Assembly: GCF_035609205.1 (NCBI RefSeq)
Contig: NZ_CP141184.1
Location: 4,099,001 to 4,163,000 of the forward strand
Direction of reading: 5' to 3'
DNA length: 64,000 nucleotides
Source: Hymenobacter sp. GOD-10R
Lineage (GTDB): Bacteria > Bacteroidota > Bacteroidia > Cytophagales > Hymenobacteraceae
The translations under genes were made by a program, and so were the position numbers. The notes below the pieces were generated by a model that made no database searches, was not told the origin of the DNA, and saw nothing but the letters and a program-made list of their open reading frames with translations. This document shows positions 26,804 through 33,522 of this stretch, piece after piece. Each line of letters opens with the position of its first letter. The first letter of the stretch is position 1.

Positions 26804-27178
26804 TTAGTGCTTCCAGGCCTTCTGCGCTGCTTTGCTACGCTTCTTGAGCTGTTTCTTGTACTTGTTAATTGGGTTAAGGCTGAAAGTAAGTGGCTCAGTA
26901 CCTAGCATCTGTTGTTCGTCTTCGTCGTAGCCGGCGTAGCTCACATGGATCATAGGCTTCTCGGCCGCAGTCCGGATCACGAAGCCTCCAGCAGAATTTG
27001 TACTAACCGCTCCGTTTTTTTCGCCAACTACTGTCACTGAGGCCCCCGCCAATGGCTGGCCCATGTTGTTGAGTACGGTGCCCGTTACTTCGCGAGGCTC
27101 TTGTTGCGCTTGTGCTTTTGTAGTAAGGGCAACCAATGACCAAAGCAAGATGATGAGATGGGAAACAAAGATTTTCAT
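26804..27178 (-). CDS. Secreted carboxypeptidase-like regulatory domain protein
   Basis: A 124-aa protein with a signal peptide (cleavage near ALTTKAQAQ) and one regulatory-type beta-sandwich domain: VTGTVLNNMGQPLAGASVTVVGEKNG is the family start (residues ~30-55), and a glycine-containing IHVSYAGYDEDE follows. This domain also begins SusC-type TonB-dependent receptors, but here it stands alone with a lysine-rich tail (KKQLKKRSKAAQK). It is periplasmic or outer-membrane associated; function unknown. It is the last intact host gene before the prophage. Confidence 0.75.
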   Translation of the reverse strand: MKIFVSHLIILLWSLVALTTKAQAQQEPREVTGTVLNNMGQPLAGASVTVVGEKNGAVSTNSAGGFVIRTAAEKPMIHVSYAGYDEDEQQMLGTEPLTFSLNPINKYKKQLKKRSKAAQKAWKH

Positions 27179-27890
27179 GCTACTAACTATAAAGGAAAGA
27201 ATGGGTAGGAAGACAGACTAAATGAGGAGTAAAACAGGTAAAAGCATCAGCAAGCCAGAGCCGGCACGTCTTACCTATATAAATAAAAACCTATTCTTTA
27301 ACGGAGTCAAAAAACACTTATCAGGTAAGTGTAGCTTGTTGAATAGCAAAAATGTTGCACAAAATGTGAGGACTGAATAACAGCGTGGAAGAAAGTAGAT
27401 AAATGCTATTTGATACTGGATAGAGTAAGTGTTGTGACAGCAATAAACCTAGCTCGTGCCATAAGCCAAACGTCATTTGCCTTTCAGCAAATTTTGCGTG
27501 GCGCCCTGCCCCTGCCTACCTTTGCCCATGCAACGCTGGATGCGCTTTGTTTGCAGAACGCCCACCCTTCCCACAGGCTGGGCGTCGTTATTTCTACTCC
27601 TTTCGTGAACGGTTCCGCCGAGGTACCCCCTCTTTCGGTTACCCAATTCTTTCTTCTGATAGTGCCATTCCGGGACTATCCGCCTCCCTGTGTCCCATGT
27701 TCGGAAAATCCTGTTCCTATTTTGAATCTTACTATTTATATTCTTTTATAGTCTTCATCTTCTCGGCACACTTATTCCCGTGTCGTGGTGCTGGTACCTC
27801 TCCGCTCTCTTCTATCCTCGGCCCTGGGCCCCGCCGCCCAAACCCTGCGGCACGGGACCTATGCGTACACCACGCAACAAAACCATTGTC
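27179..27890. other. Gene-poor host-prophage junction (probable attL region)
   Basis: About 700 bp without a convincing gene lie between the last host gene and the integrase ATG. The region holds a short perfect hairpin ACACTTA-TCAGG-TAAGTGT (27314-27332), a good Bacteroidota promoter (27493-27524) followed by a truncated 26-codon frame (ATG at 27528), and a 7-bp hairpin ACGCCCA/TGGGCGT just after. The left end of the prophage must lie here or slightly further right, but the att core cannot be set without the other end. Confidence 0.45.
27493..27524 (+). promoter_or_regulatory. Complete Bacteroidota promoter without an obvious gene (TTTG-N20-TACCTTTG)
   Basis: TTTG at 27493-27496 and TACCTTTG at 27517-27524, 20 bp apart, match both consensus boxes. 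Transcription would start near 27531, close to an ATG at 27528 whose frame stops after 26 codons. It may be the promoter of a host gene cut by prophage insertion, or of a small RNA. Confidence 0.55.
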
Positions 27891-29111
27891 ATGAAGCTTC
27901 GATTCTGGCTGAAGCTTCACAAAGTAAACAAAGCGGGCACTGCCCCCATCTCGGTTCGTCTCACCATTGCGGGAGCGCGCGCCGAGGTATCCGCGGACCT
28001 CCGCGTCTTTCCCGATGAGTGGGACCAAGCCACGCAAAAGGTAATCGCCACGCGCCGCACGCCGAGTGTCGTCGCCAAGCTCAACGACTACCTGGATGAC
28101 GTGGAAGCCGAAATCCGCACCGCGCGCAAAGACCTGCCCAAGTCCGAACGCACCGCCGCCCGCGTCGCCCAGCAGTACCGGGGCGAAGCGCCACCCGAAC
28201 CGATCTGTTTACTTACCGCCCTAGAAAAAATGCTTGCTGCTCATTACCGCCACGCCAACCAGCATACGCTGCCCAACTTCGAACGGGCTGCCGTGCTCTT
28301 GCGCGAGTGGCATCAGCAGCGTACTACTCGCCCCTCCATCCTAGCCAAACATACCTTTACCGATGACCTTAAGAAAGATTTCACCGCCTATTTGTTACAG
28401 CGTATGTCTCCTGCTGGCGTGCGCACTTATCGAATCGCTCTCTCCGCTATGTGGCACCGCGCGGGTATCTACGCCGCCGATGACAAGCCTTTTGCCGGAC
28501 TCAAACTTCCCAAACACACCGTGAAACAGCGGGCTTCGCTGAGCAAAGACGAGCTCATTTGCTTGCGCAGTAGCCCGCTTCCCTCCTATCAACACCACGC
28601 CCGTAATCTATACATGGCGTGTTTCTACCTGCATGGCTCGCGTATTCTGTCCGTGCTCCAGCTGCGCTGGAAGGACTACGACGGCACCCGCATTCGCTAC
28701 CAAGCGATGAAGGGCGGGCCGCTCAAGTCGGTTGTAGTCGGCGCTGGCTTGCAAGCGATCTTGAATGAGTACACCGACCGCCGCCCCGAGGCGTTTATCT
28801 TCCCGTACCTGCCCGCTGACTACTTCAGTCTAAGCCCGCAGGAGCGGCACAAGAAAGCGAAGTCCGGCGTTACAGCGGTCGGGTTCCATCTACGAAAAGC
28901 CTGTATCGCCTTGGGGTTACCCGATAACATTCACCCCCATACCGCCCGGCACACCATGGCCCGCATGACCGTGGAAGCCAACAACGGCGACATACGGGCG
29001 GCCCAACACGTACTCGGCCACACCAACTACCGGCAGACCGAAGCCTATGTACGGTCGATGCTGACCGAAGAAGTGGATATTGCAGCCAGTAACGTCTACG
29101 ACTCTTTGTAA
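27891..29111 (+). CDS. int: Tyrosine recombinase (phage integrase)
   Basis: A 406-aa site-specific recombinase that integrates and excises the prophage. The N-terminal arm-binding domain (1 to about 75, MKLRFWLKLHKVNKAG) and SAM-like core-binding domain (about 95-190) are of the Bacteroidota type. Catalytic residues are visible: Arg in HGSRILSVLQLRW, HTARH, the His in LGHTNYRQ, and the Tyr in TEAYVRS. The ATG at 27891 starts the conserved arm domain; an in-frame ATG at 27861 is possible. It reads towards the phage genes and ends at a hairpin terminator. Confidence 0.93.
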   Translation: MKLRFWLKLHKVNKAGTAPISVRLTIAGARAEVSADLRVFPDEWDQATQKVIATRRTPSVVAKLNDYLDDVEAEIRTARKDLPKSERTAARVAQQYRGEAPPEPICLLTALEKMLAAHYRHANQHTLPNFERAAVLLREWHQQRTTRPSILAKHTFTDDLKKDFTAYLLQRMSPAGVRTYRIALSAMWHRAGIYAADDKPFAGLKLPKHTVKQRASLSKDELICLRSSPLPSYQHHARNLYMACFYLHGSRILSVLQLRWKDYDGTRIRYQAMKGGPLKSVVVGAGLQAILNEYTDRRPEAFIFPYLPADYFSLSPQERHKKAKSGVTAVGFHLRKACIALGLPDNIHPHTARHTMARMTVEANNGDIRAAQHVLGHTNYRQTEAYVRSMLTEEVDIAASNVYDSL

Positions 29112-29113
29112 AT

Positions 29114-29151
29114 AAGAAAGGCCCGATACGTCACAGCATCGGGCCTTTCTT
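29114..29151. terminator. Bidirectional terminator after int
   Basis: Perfect arms AAGAAAGGCCCGAT (29114-29127) and the reverse complement at 29138-29151, loop 10 nt, with a T-rich end. It starts 3 bp after the int stop and can also stop the opposing lysis transcript. The 200 bp that follow show no gene. Confidence 0.85.
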
Positions 29152-29354
29152 TGGTGTCGATCTTACGGGGCGCACCACATCCCAGCCTTGCGGATGATGA
29201 GGTGAAAACGACGGCCGGTTTAGCACTGGTCGGGCGGTTCAAGACCACTTTCAACCCGGAATTACTTCCGGCCCTATTTCATCTCCACTTAGTCAAACCG
29301 GTCAAAAGTGCGGAGCTCTCAGAGTATGCGTCGTTTTCTGCATCTAATATACGA

Positions 29355-29753
29355 CTACTGCCGAAAATAGTACACAAAACCAATCGATAGACCTAGGGCC
29401 CCGATCCGCACGACCATGCTAAGCCGCTCGGGGTGCTCGGGCCACACGTGGCGCAGCAGATCATCGGTCAAGGCTGAGGTGCCAACCGTGAACGGCGGCA
29501 GCTTCTTGCCTAGGTTCAGGATTACATCAAACATAGCCAGCCGTACCAGCACCGCCAGCACATAGCCCGGCCACCAGCTGCGTACCACAGAGATAGCGAG
29601 CAAGCCATACAGCAGCGGGTACAGGTAGTGCAGGGCGAGGCTCACGCGCTTCTGCTCAAAGGGTGGCACCCATTCGCGCGTGACAAGGTTGAGGCGGGCC
29701 TGCGCCAAGGCTTCCAGGCACACGGCCAGCGGCAGGAGCAGCAGCCAGATCAT
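29355..29753 (-). CDS. Phage membrane protein, unknown
   Basis: A 132-aa protein with about four hydrophobic stretches (near 2-15, 42-60, 65-80 and 113-130). No family recognised. It is the last gene of the lysis end of the prophage and overlaps the gene before it by 4 bp. It could be a second holin, antiholin or a lysogenic conversion protein; none of these is shown. Confidence 0.6.
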   Translation of the reverse strand: MIWLLLLPLAVCLEALAQARLNLVTREWVPPFEQKRVSLALHYLYPLLYGLLAISVVRSWWPGYVLAVLVRLAMFDVILNLGKKLPPFTVGTSALTDDLLRHVWPEHPERLSMVVRIGALGLSIGFVYYFRQ

Positions 29754-30016
29754 GCGTCTGTATCTTTCTCTGCCTGCTTAACGATAGCGCGGGCAGTACG
29801 CGGCGCTATCCACGGATCGGTGTCGGGCTTGAGCGGAATGACCTTCGCTTGCTTCTTATTGGCCCGCCAGCCGAGGAAACCAAAGACCAGAAATACCAAT
29901 AAGCACAGCAGCGCCACGATAACGCGCGGCCAGCCTTCGGGCAGGTGTAGCTGCCACGCTGCGATGAGGATGGCGAGGATAATGAGCACGGGAACAATCA
30001 AACGTGGTCCTTTCAT
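29750..30016 (-). CDS. Phage small membrane protein (two TM segments)
   Basis: An 88-aa protein with two hydrophobic helices (about 5-22 and 30-50) and a charged C-terminal tail. It overlaps the endolysin stop by ATGA and the next start by ATGA. The shape fits a holin- or antiholin-like protein; sequence alone does not decide. Confidence 0.6.
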   Translation of the reverse strand: MKGPRLIVPVLIILAILIAAWQLHLPEGWPRVIVALLCLLVFLVFGFLGWRANKKQAKVIPLKPDTDPWIAPRTARAIVKQAEKDTDA

Positions 30017-30624
30017 ACAGTTAATAAACTAGGGTGTAAAGCATCTTTGAAAGCGTTGTAGTAGCCCGCAATCAGCTCCGCCTTATCTAGGCCGTTGATG
30101 ATGCGGCGGGCGTTGCGCTGATCTTCACGCACACCCACGAAGTAGTCTGCCAGCTTCTTGCCGGTGAACAGCCCACGCACCGAGCCTTCAACCAGAATTT
30201 TCGCGGCCGTTGCTGGCTCCTTTGCCTTCTCGGGGTGGCTCACCAGATCAAGCGTGAGCACCTTGCTAAAGGCGGCGTAGTTGGCCCGGCCTGTCAGCTG
30301 CACGTAGCCCCGGCCATGGTAGCGCACGCCGTCGCCGGGCATTACGTTGCCGAGGTCGGCGGCCACATGCGGCCGCTTGCCCGCCTTGTCGTACATCTCA
30401 AAGAAGTACTTATCCGAGCCGTGCTCATCAATCGGCTGCCACGTCTTCGCGGTTTCGTGGTGCGTCGTGGCGAGCAGGTAGGCTAGCCAATGCTTATCGG
30501 TATAGCGCTTGGCGTAGTAGTCGGTGATGGTTTCCAGGCCCGCGAACTGCCCGGCCTTGATGGAGCCCGCGAACAGCCGCGGCCGGATGGCATCGTAAAA
30601 AGCGTCTTTGTTGAGCTGGAGCAT
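30013..30624 (-). CDS. Endolysin, GH19 chitinase-like muramidase
   Basis: A 203-aa lysozyme-like enzyme of glycoside hydrolase family 19, expected to cut peptidoglycan at the end of the phage cycle. ATTHHETAKTWQPIDEHG contains the catalytic Glu, and GDGVRYHGRGYVQLTG is the second conserved block. There is no signal peptide, so export needs a holin; one lies just upstream. Length is typical for phage GH19 endolysins. Confidence 0.88.
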   Translation of the reverse strand: MLQLNKDAFYDAIRPRLFAGSIKAGQFAGLETITDYYAKRYTDKHWLAYLLATTHHETAKTWQPIDEHGSDKYFFEMYDKAGKRPHVAADLGNVMPGDGVRYHGRGYVQLTGRANYAAFSKVLTLDLVSHPEKAKEPATAAKILVEGSVRGLFTGKKLADYFVGVREDQRNARRIINGLDKAELIAGYYNAFKDALHPSLLTV

Positions 30625-30626
30625 GG

Positions 30627-30806
30627 CTAGGCTTGTTTAGAAAGGCGGATGCGCTTGATGAGCTTTGCAGCAATTGAGGCCGTGTTGTGCCGGTAAAAGG
30701 CACCGTCGTTGATGGGCCACATGCCTTCCAGCACCCGGCCGTTCCACAGTTCGATGTCGTAGTATTGCTTTTCCGTGGTATAAGGGGGTGTGTAGTCTTG
30801 CCACAT
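30627..30806 (-). CDS. Small phage protein between holin and endolysin
   Basis: A 59-aa protein starting MWQDYTPPYTTEKQYYDIEL. No family recognised. The frame is open upstream to 30953 but that part overlaps the holin-like gene; the ATG at 30806 is 4 bp after its stop. The protein is aromatic-rich at the N-terminus and basic at the C-terminus. Confidence 0.55.
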   Translation of the reverse strand: MWQDYTPPYTTEKQYYDIELWNGRVLEGMWPINDGAFYRHNTASIAAKLIKRIRLSKQA

Positions 30807-30810
30807 ACAG

Positions 30811-31095
30811 CTAGGCGGGTGGGTCAGTGGGTGCGCAGTCGGCCTTGCTAGGCACTTTGATCTTTTGGATGGTGTCGGTAATCTTCCCGAGGCCGAGCAG
30901 CGTGACGATGAGGCCGATGTTGGCGAGGATGACTTGGAAGAGCACGAAGGCAATGGTTTCGCTCACCTTCGAATCGAAGAGCTTCAACTCCAGGTAGCCC
31001 GTGAGCGCCACGCAGGCCAGCACGGTGAGCAGCCGGGGTGAGAAGCGTTCGTTCTCGAGCAGGCTATTGAGCAGCAGGGTAAGCAGGCGTTTCAT
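30811..31095 (-). CDS. Probable holin
   Basis: A 94-aa protein with two membrane segments (about 20-37 and 46-68) and short polar ends, the topology of class II holins. It sits two genes before the endolysin. Its ATG overlaps the stop of the 58-aa gene upstream (ATGA). Confidence 0.6.
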   Translation of the reverse strand: MKRLLTLLLNSLLENERFSPRLLTVLACVALTGYLELKLFDSKVSETIAFVLFQVILANIGLIVTLLGLGKITDTIQKIKVPSKADCAPTDPPA

Positions 31096-31268
31096 AGCAT
31101 GCCCGCGATGATAGGTTGGCGTTTCGCGTTTTTGCGCACCAGCTTACTTAGTAGCTTGTATGGCGGGCCAGTCATGGGCTTGCCAGTTAGAAAGCCAGGG
31201 ATTCGAGTATGGTCTAGCGGCTCAATAACTTGCCAATTGCCTGTAGGCTTTGGATAGTACTTGCTCAT
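31092..31268 (-). CDS. 58-aa phage protein of the lysis cassette
   Basis: The frame starts MSKYYPKPTGNWQVIEPLDH and ends with KRQPIIAGML. It is basic and proline-rich, with no clear membrane segment. Both ends are fixed by ATGA overlaps with neighbours (31265-31268 and 31092-31095), which strongly supports translation although it is short. Function unknown. Confidence 0.6.
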   Translation of the reverse strand: MSKYYPKPTGNWQVIEPLDHTRIPGFLTGKPMTGPPYKLLSKLVRKNAKRQPIIAGML

Positions 31269-31387
31269 ATCTTTTTCACAGGTTGGGGCGGTAACTGATA
31301 GTATTTAGGCTTGTAAGGACTGAGCCACCTAGGTCGGTGGGCGCGGCAACTAGTCAAGGCCAGCAGGCAGAGTAGCAGGTATCTCAT
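31265..31387 (-). CDS. 40-aa lipoprotein, Rz1-like (o-spanin candidate)
   Basis: The frame starts MRYLLLCLLALTSC: a short signal peptide and lipobox (LTSC, C14). The mature part of about 27 residues is basic and proline-rich (SPYKPKYYQLPPQPV), like phage Rz1 outer-membrane spanins. ATGA overlaps at both ends tie it to its neighbours. It would help disrupt the outer membrane during lysis. Confidence 0.65.
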   Translation of the reverse strand: MRYLLLCLLALTSCRAHRPRWLSPYKPKYYQLPPQPVKKI

Positions 31388-32109
31388 GCCACCCGCCGCT
31401 TATAGTCTAGGCAGAGCAGGCGGAAGAATCCGAAGCCGAGCAGACCGTCGAGCAGGGCTGCTATCCAGAATTCCCAATGCTCATAAAACTTGGTGGTGAT
31501 GTACACCACGCGCTTATTGGTCTGCTCCGTGATTTCAGCCGGTACCGTAATGTTCTGCTGGGCCTTGACGAGGGTGAAATCGTAGTTGCCATCGGGCCGG
31601 CGCTTCACCTGCATGGTGACCGCTACGCCAAAGCCCACCAGGTTGACCGTGGTATCGGGCAGGCAGCCGCGGCGGTTCAGTTCTTTGAGCAGCTGAATGT
31701 TGAGCCGGGCAATGGCCGCTTTGAGCTGGCTGTTTTCCTGGGCCCCGAGCGCGGCCTGCTTCAGCTCCGACAGCAGCGAGTCGCGCACCACCTTGTTCTC
31801 GATGGTATCGTGCACCACGGGCAGCGTCACGTACACCGTCTTACCGGGCAGCGTGACCGTTTCCGTGCGCGTCACCGTGCGCACCAGTACCTTGCCGGGG
31901 TACTTGTGCTGCAAGGCATCGAGCAGTTCCAGCTCGGGGTTGGGCACGTAGCCGTTGAGTGTGTCCGGTGGTACCGGGGGCTCAGTTTTCAGGCTGTTGG
32001 TATAGCGGCGCAACTCATCTTGCGCGGCTTGCGCCTGGCGCAGGCGCCGGTTGGCAGCGCAGCCCGAGAGCAGCACCAAGGCAAACAAGAATAGTAGGAG
32101 GCGTGGCAT
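31384..32109 (-). CDS. Lipoprotein with C-terminal membrane helix (u-spanin-like layout)
   Basis: A 241-aa protein with an N-terminal lipobox LLSGC (C17), a long polar periplasmic part including a helical stretch (about 105-150), and a C-terminal membrane helix (about 213-232, FWIAALLDGLLGFGFF). A lipid-anchored N-terminus plus an inner-membrane C-terminus is the layout of unimolecular spanins such as phage T1 gp11, though this one is longer. Its place in the lysis cassette fits. A lysis-unrelated envelope protein is the alternative. Confidence 0.55.
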   Translation of the reverse strand: MPRLLLFLFALVLLSGCAANRRLRQAQAAQDELRRYTNSLKTEPPVPPDTLNGYVPNPELELLDALQHKYPGKVLVRTVTRTETVTLPGKTVYVTLPVVHDTIENKVVRDSLLSELKQAALGAQENSQLKAAIARLNIQLLKELNRRGCLPDTTVNLVGFGVAVTMQVKRRPDGNYDFTLVKAQQNITVPAEITEQTNKRVVYITTKFYEHWEFWIAALLDGLLGFGFFRLLCLDYKRRVA

Positions 32110-32113
32110 GGCG

Positions 32114-32416
32114 TTATTTAGTTTGGAGTTTATCCGCTAGCTCGGCGACCTTGCCGTACTGGCGGGCTTGAGCTTCCTCGAAGGCGGCGAGGCGTTGTTG
32201 ACGGCGTATTTCCTCGTTGCGCTTGTCGCCGTGGTACTCGTCTCTTAAGTCCTTGATGCTGGCTTCCAGCTGCGTAATGCGCGTTTCCATCGCACCTTTC
32301 TGCTGGTTAAAGGAGCCCCAGCCCGCCACCAAACCCAGCAGCATACTGGCTAGTGGCATGACCCAGCTAGGCAGCGAGGGCGTTGGCGGCGTATCGGTCG
32401 TGGTTTTAGGGGCCAT
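32114..32416 (-). CDS. Single-TM coiled-coil protein (i-spanin-like)
   Basis: A 100-aa protein with one membrane helix (about 19-36) and then a charged coiled coil (about 43-100). This is the layout of inner-membrane spanins (Rz). With the lipoproteins downstream it forms a plausible spanin set. Sequence is too short to rule out a holin accessory. Confidence 0.5.
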   Translation of the reverse strand: MAPKTTTDTPPTPSLPSWVMPLASMLLGLVAGWGSFNQQKGAMETRITQLEASIKDLRDEYHGDKRNEEIRRQQRLAAFEEAQARQYGKVAELADKLQTK

Positions 32417-32427
32417 AGTGATCTAGC

Positions 32428-32451
32428 ACCCCTCCTTTTCTAAGGAGGGGT
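32428..32451. repeat. Perfect 10-bp-stem hairpin between phage genes
   Basis: ACCCCTCCTT (32428-32437), a 4-nt loop, and AAGGAGGGGT (32442-32451). No T-run follows on the minus strand. It resembles short palindromes scattered in Bacteroidota intergenic DNA (from memory). It separates the fibre genes from the lysis cassette. Confidence 0.7.
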
Positions 32452-32457
32452 TGGGGG

Positions 32458-33519
32458 TTAGTCGTGTAGAGCGGTGATTTCCAGCGTCGCCGCGCCCGCA
32501 GCCAGCTGCAAGCCAAGGGTGTTTTTGATCTTGACCGTGCAGCCTGCAGCCGTGTGCGCCGTCACCTGAGCGGCTAGGCCGAGGATGCTGCCACCTACTA
32601 GCTCGGGCTTATTCATCGTGTAGAGGTTGTCGGTAAAGGGCTTGTCCCACACCACATTGATCGTTGCCTCGGCACCGATAAGCATGGCCGGCGTGCTGAT
32701 GCGCTTGCTGCGGAAGCGGTCAGCCAGGGCCGCGACGGCGGTTTGTGCTGCGGTGGCACTGGTTTGGGCCGCCGTGGCCGTGCTCTGGGCGGCACTAGCG
32801 GCAGTGGCGGCACTAGCGGCGTTGCTGATTGCTGTCGTGGCGGAGGCCTGCGCGGTGTTGGCGGAAGCCTGCGCTGCTTGGGCTGCCGTCAAGGCTTGCT
32901 CGGCTTTGACCTGGGCGGCTTTGGCTAGCACCTCATCCGCATCCGCCTTGGCTTGGGCCGCGTTAGCCGCTGCCTGCGCCGTAGCAATGGCTTGGGTATT
33001 GGCCGTAGCTTGGGCTTTGAGCAAATCCTGTGCGGCAGCAAGAGCGGCTACTTGGCTTTGCGTGGCTTGGGCGTAGGCTCTATCCTGTGCATCAGCTAAG
33101 GTGTTGGCTTCAAGTGCTAGCTGCGTGGCGGTAGCCTTGGCTTCCGTGGCCTGCGCGTAGGCGAGCAGGGCCGCATCGGCTAGGTCATCGGCGGCGGCGC
33201 GGACTTCTAGCGCCTGCGTAGCGAGTTCGTTGGCGTCGGCATCGGCTTGCGCGGCGTCAGCCTTGCGGATGGCCAGCGCGAGCTGCGGAGCTAGGTCAGC
33301 TAGTATCGCTTCGACCACATCCAGACGGCGGGCGCTGCGGTTGTTGGCCATGTTCCAGTTCTGGGGCGGCAAGGTCTGCTGCCCAATGATGCGCCGTGTG
33401 CGCTCATCAAGGTCCGATTGTGTCACGACCGGCATGGGGGTGCCGTCCTCGGTGGTGAGGATGGGAACGACGGCCTGTAGGTTGGCTAGGTTGCGGGCGT
33501 AGGCGTTGTAGAGCTGCAT
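32458..33519 (-). CDS. Alanine-rich coiled-coil tail fibre protein
   Basis: A 353-aa protein. Residues about 85-270 are almost only Ala, Gln, Thr, Ser and Asp in heptad-like order, predicting a long trimeric coiled coil. A ~75-residue C-terminal beta-type domain follows (IGAEATINVVWDKPFTDN onward). This layout is common in tail fibres. It lies after the two spikes. Confidence 0.65.
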   Translation of the reverse strand: MQLYNAYARNLANLQAVVPILTTEDGTPMPVVTQSDLDERTRRIIGQQTLPPQNWNMANNRSARRLDVVEAILADLAPQLALAIRKADAAQADADANELATQALEVRAAADDLADAALLAYAQATEAKATATQLALEANTLADAQDRAYAQATQSQVAALAAAQDLLKAQATANTQAIATAQAAANAAQAKADADEVLAKAAQVKAEQALTAAQAAQASANTAQASATTAISNAASAATAASAAQSTATAAQTSATAAQTAVAALADRFRSKRISTPAMLIGAEATINVVWDKPFTDNLYTMNKPELVGGSILGLAAQVTAHTAAGCTVKIKNTLGLQLAAGAATLEITALHD

Positions 33520-33522
33520 GGC

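Noticed and set aside
27780..27890. Longer integrase N-terminus
   Set aside because: The extra residues are proline-rich junction sequence; the arm-binding domain starts at the ATG at 27891 (27861 remains possible).
29151..29390. 79-aa plus-strand frame beyond int
   Set aside because: It begins in the terminator and overlaps a phage membrane protein gene on the other strand; no recognisable features.
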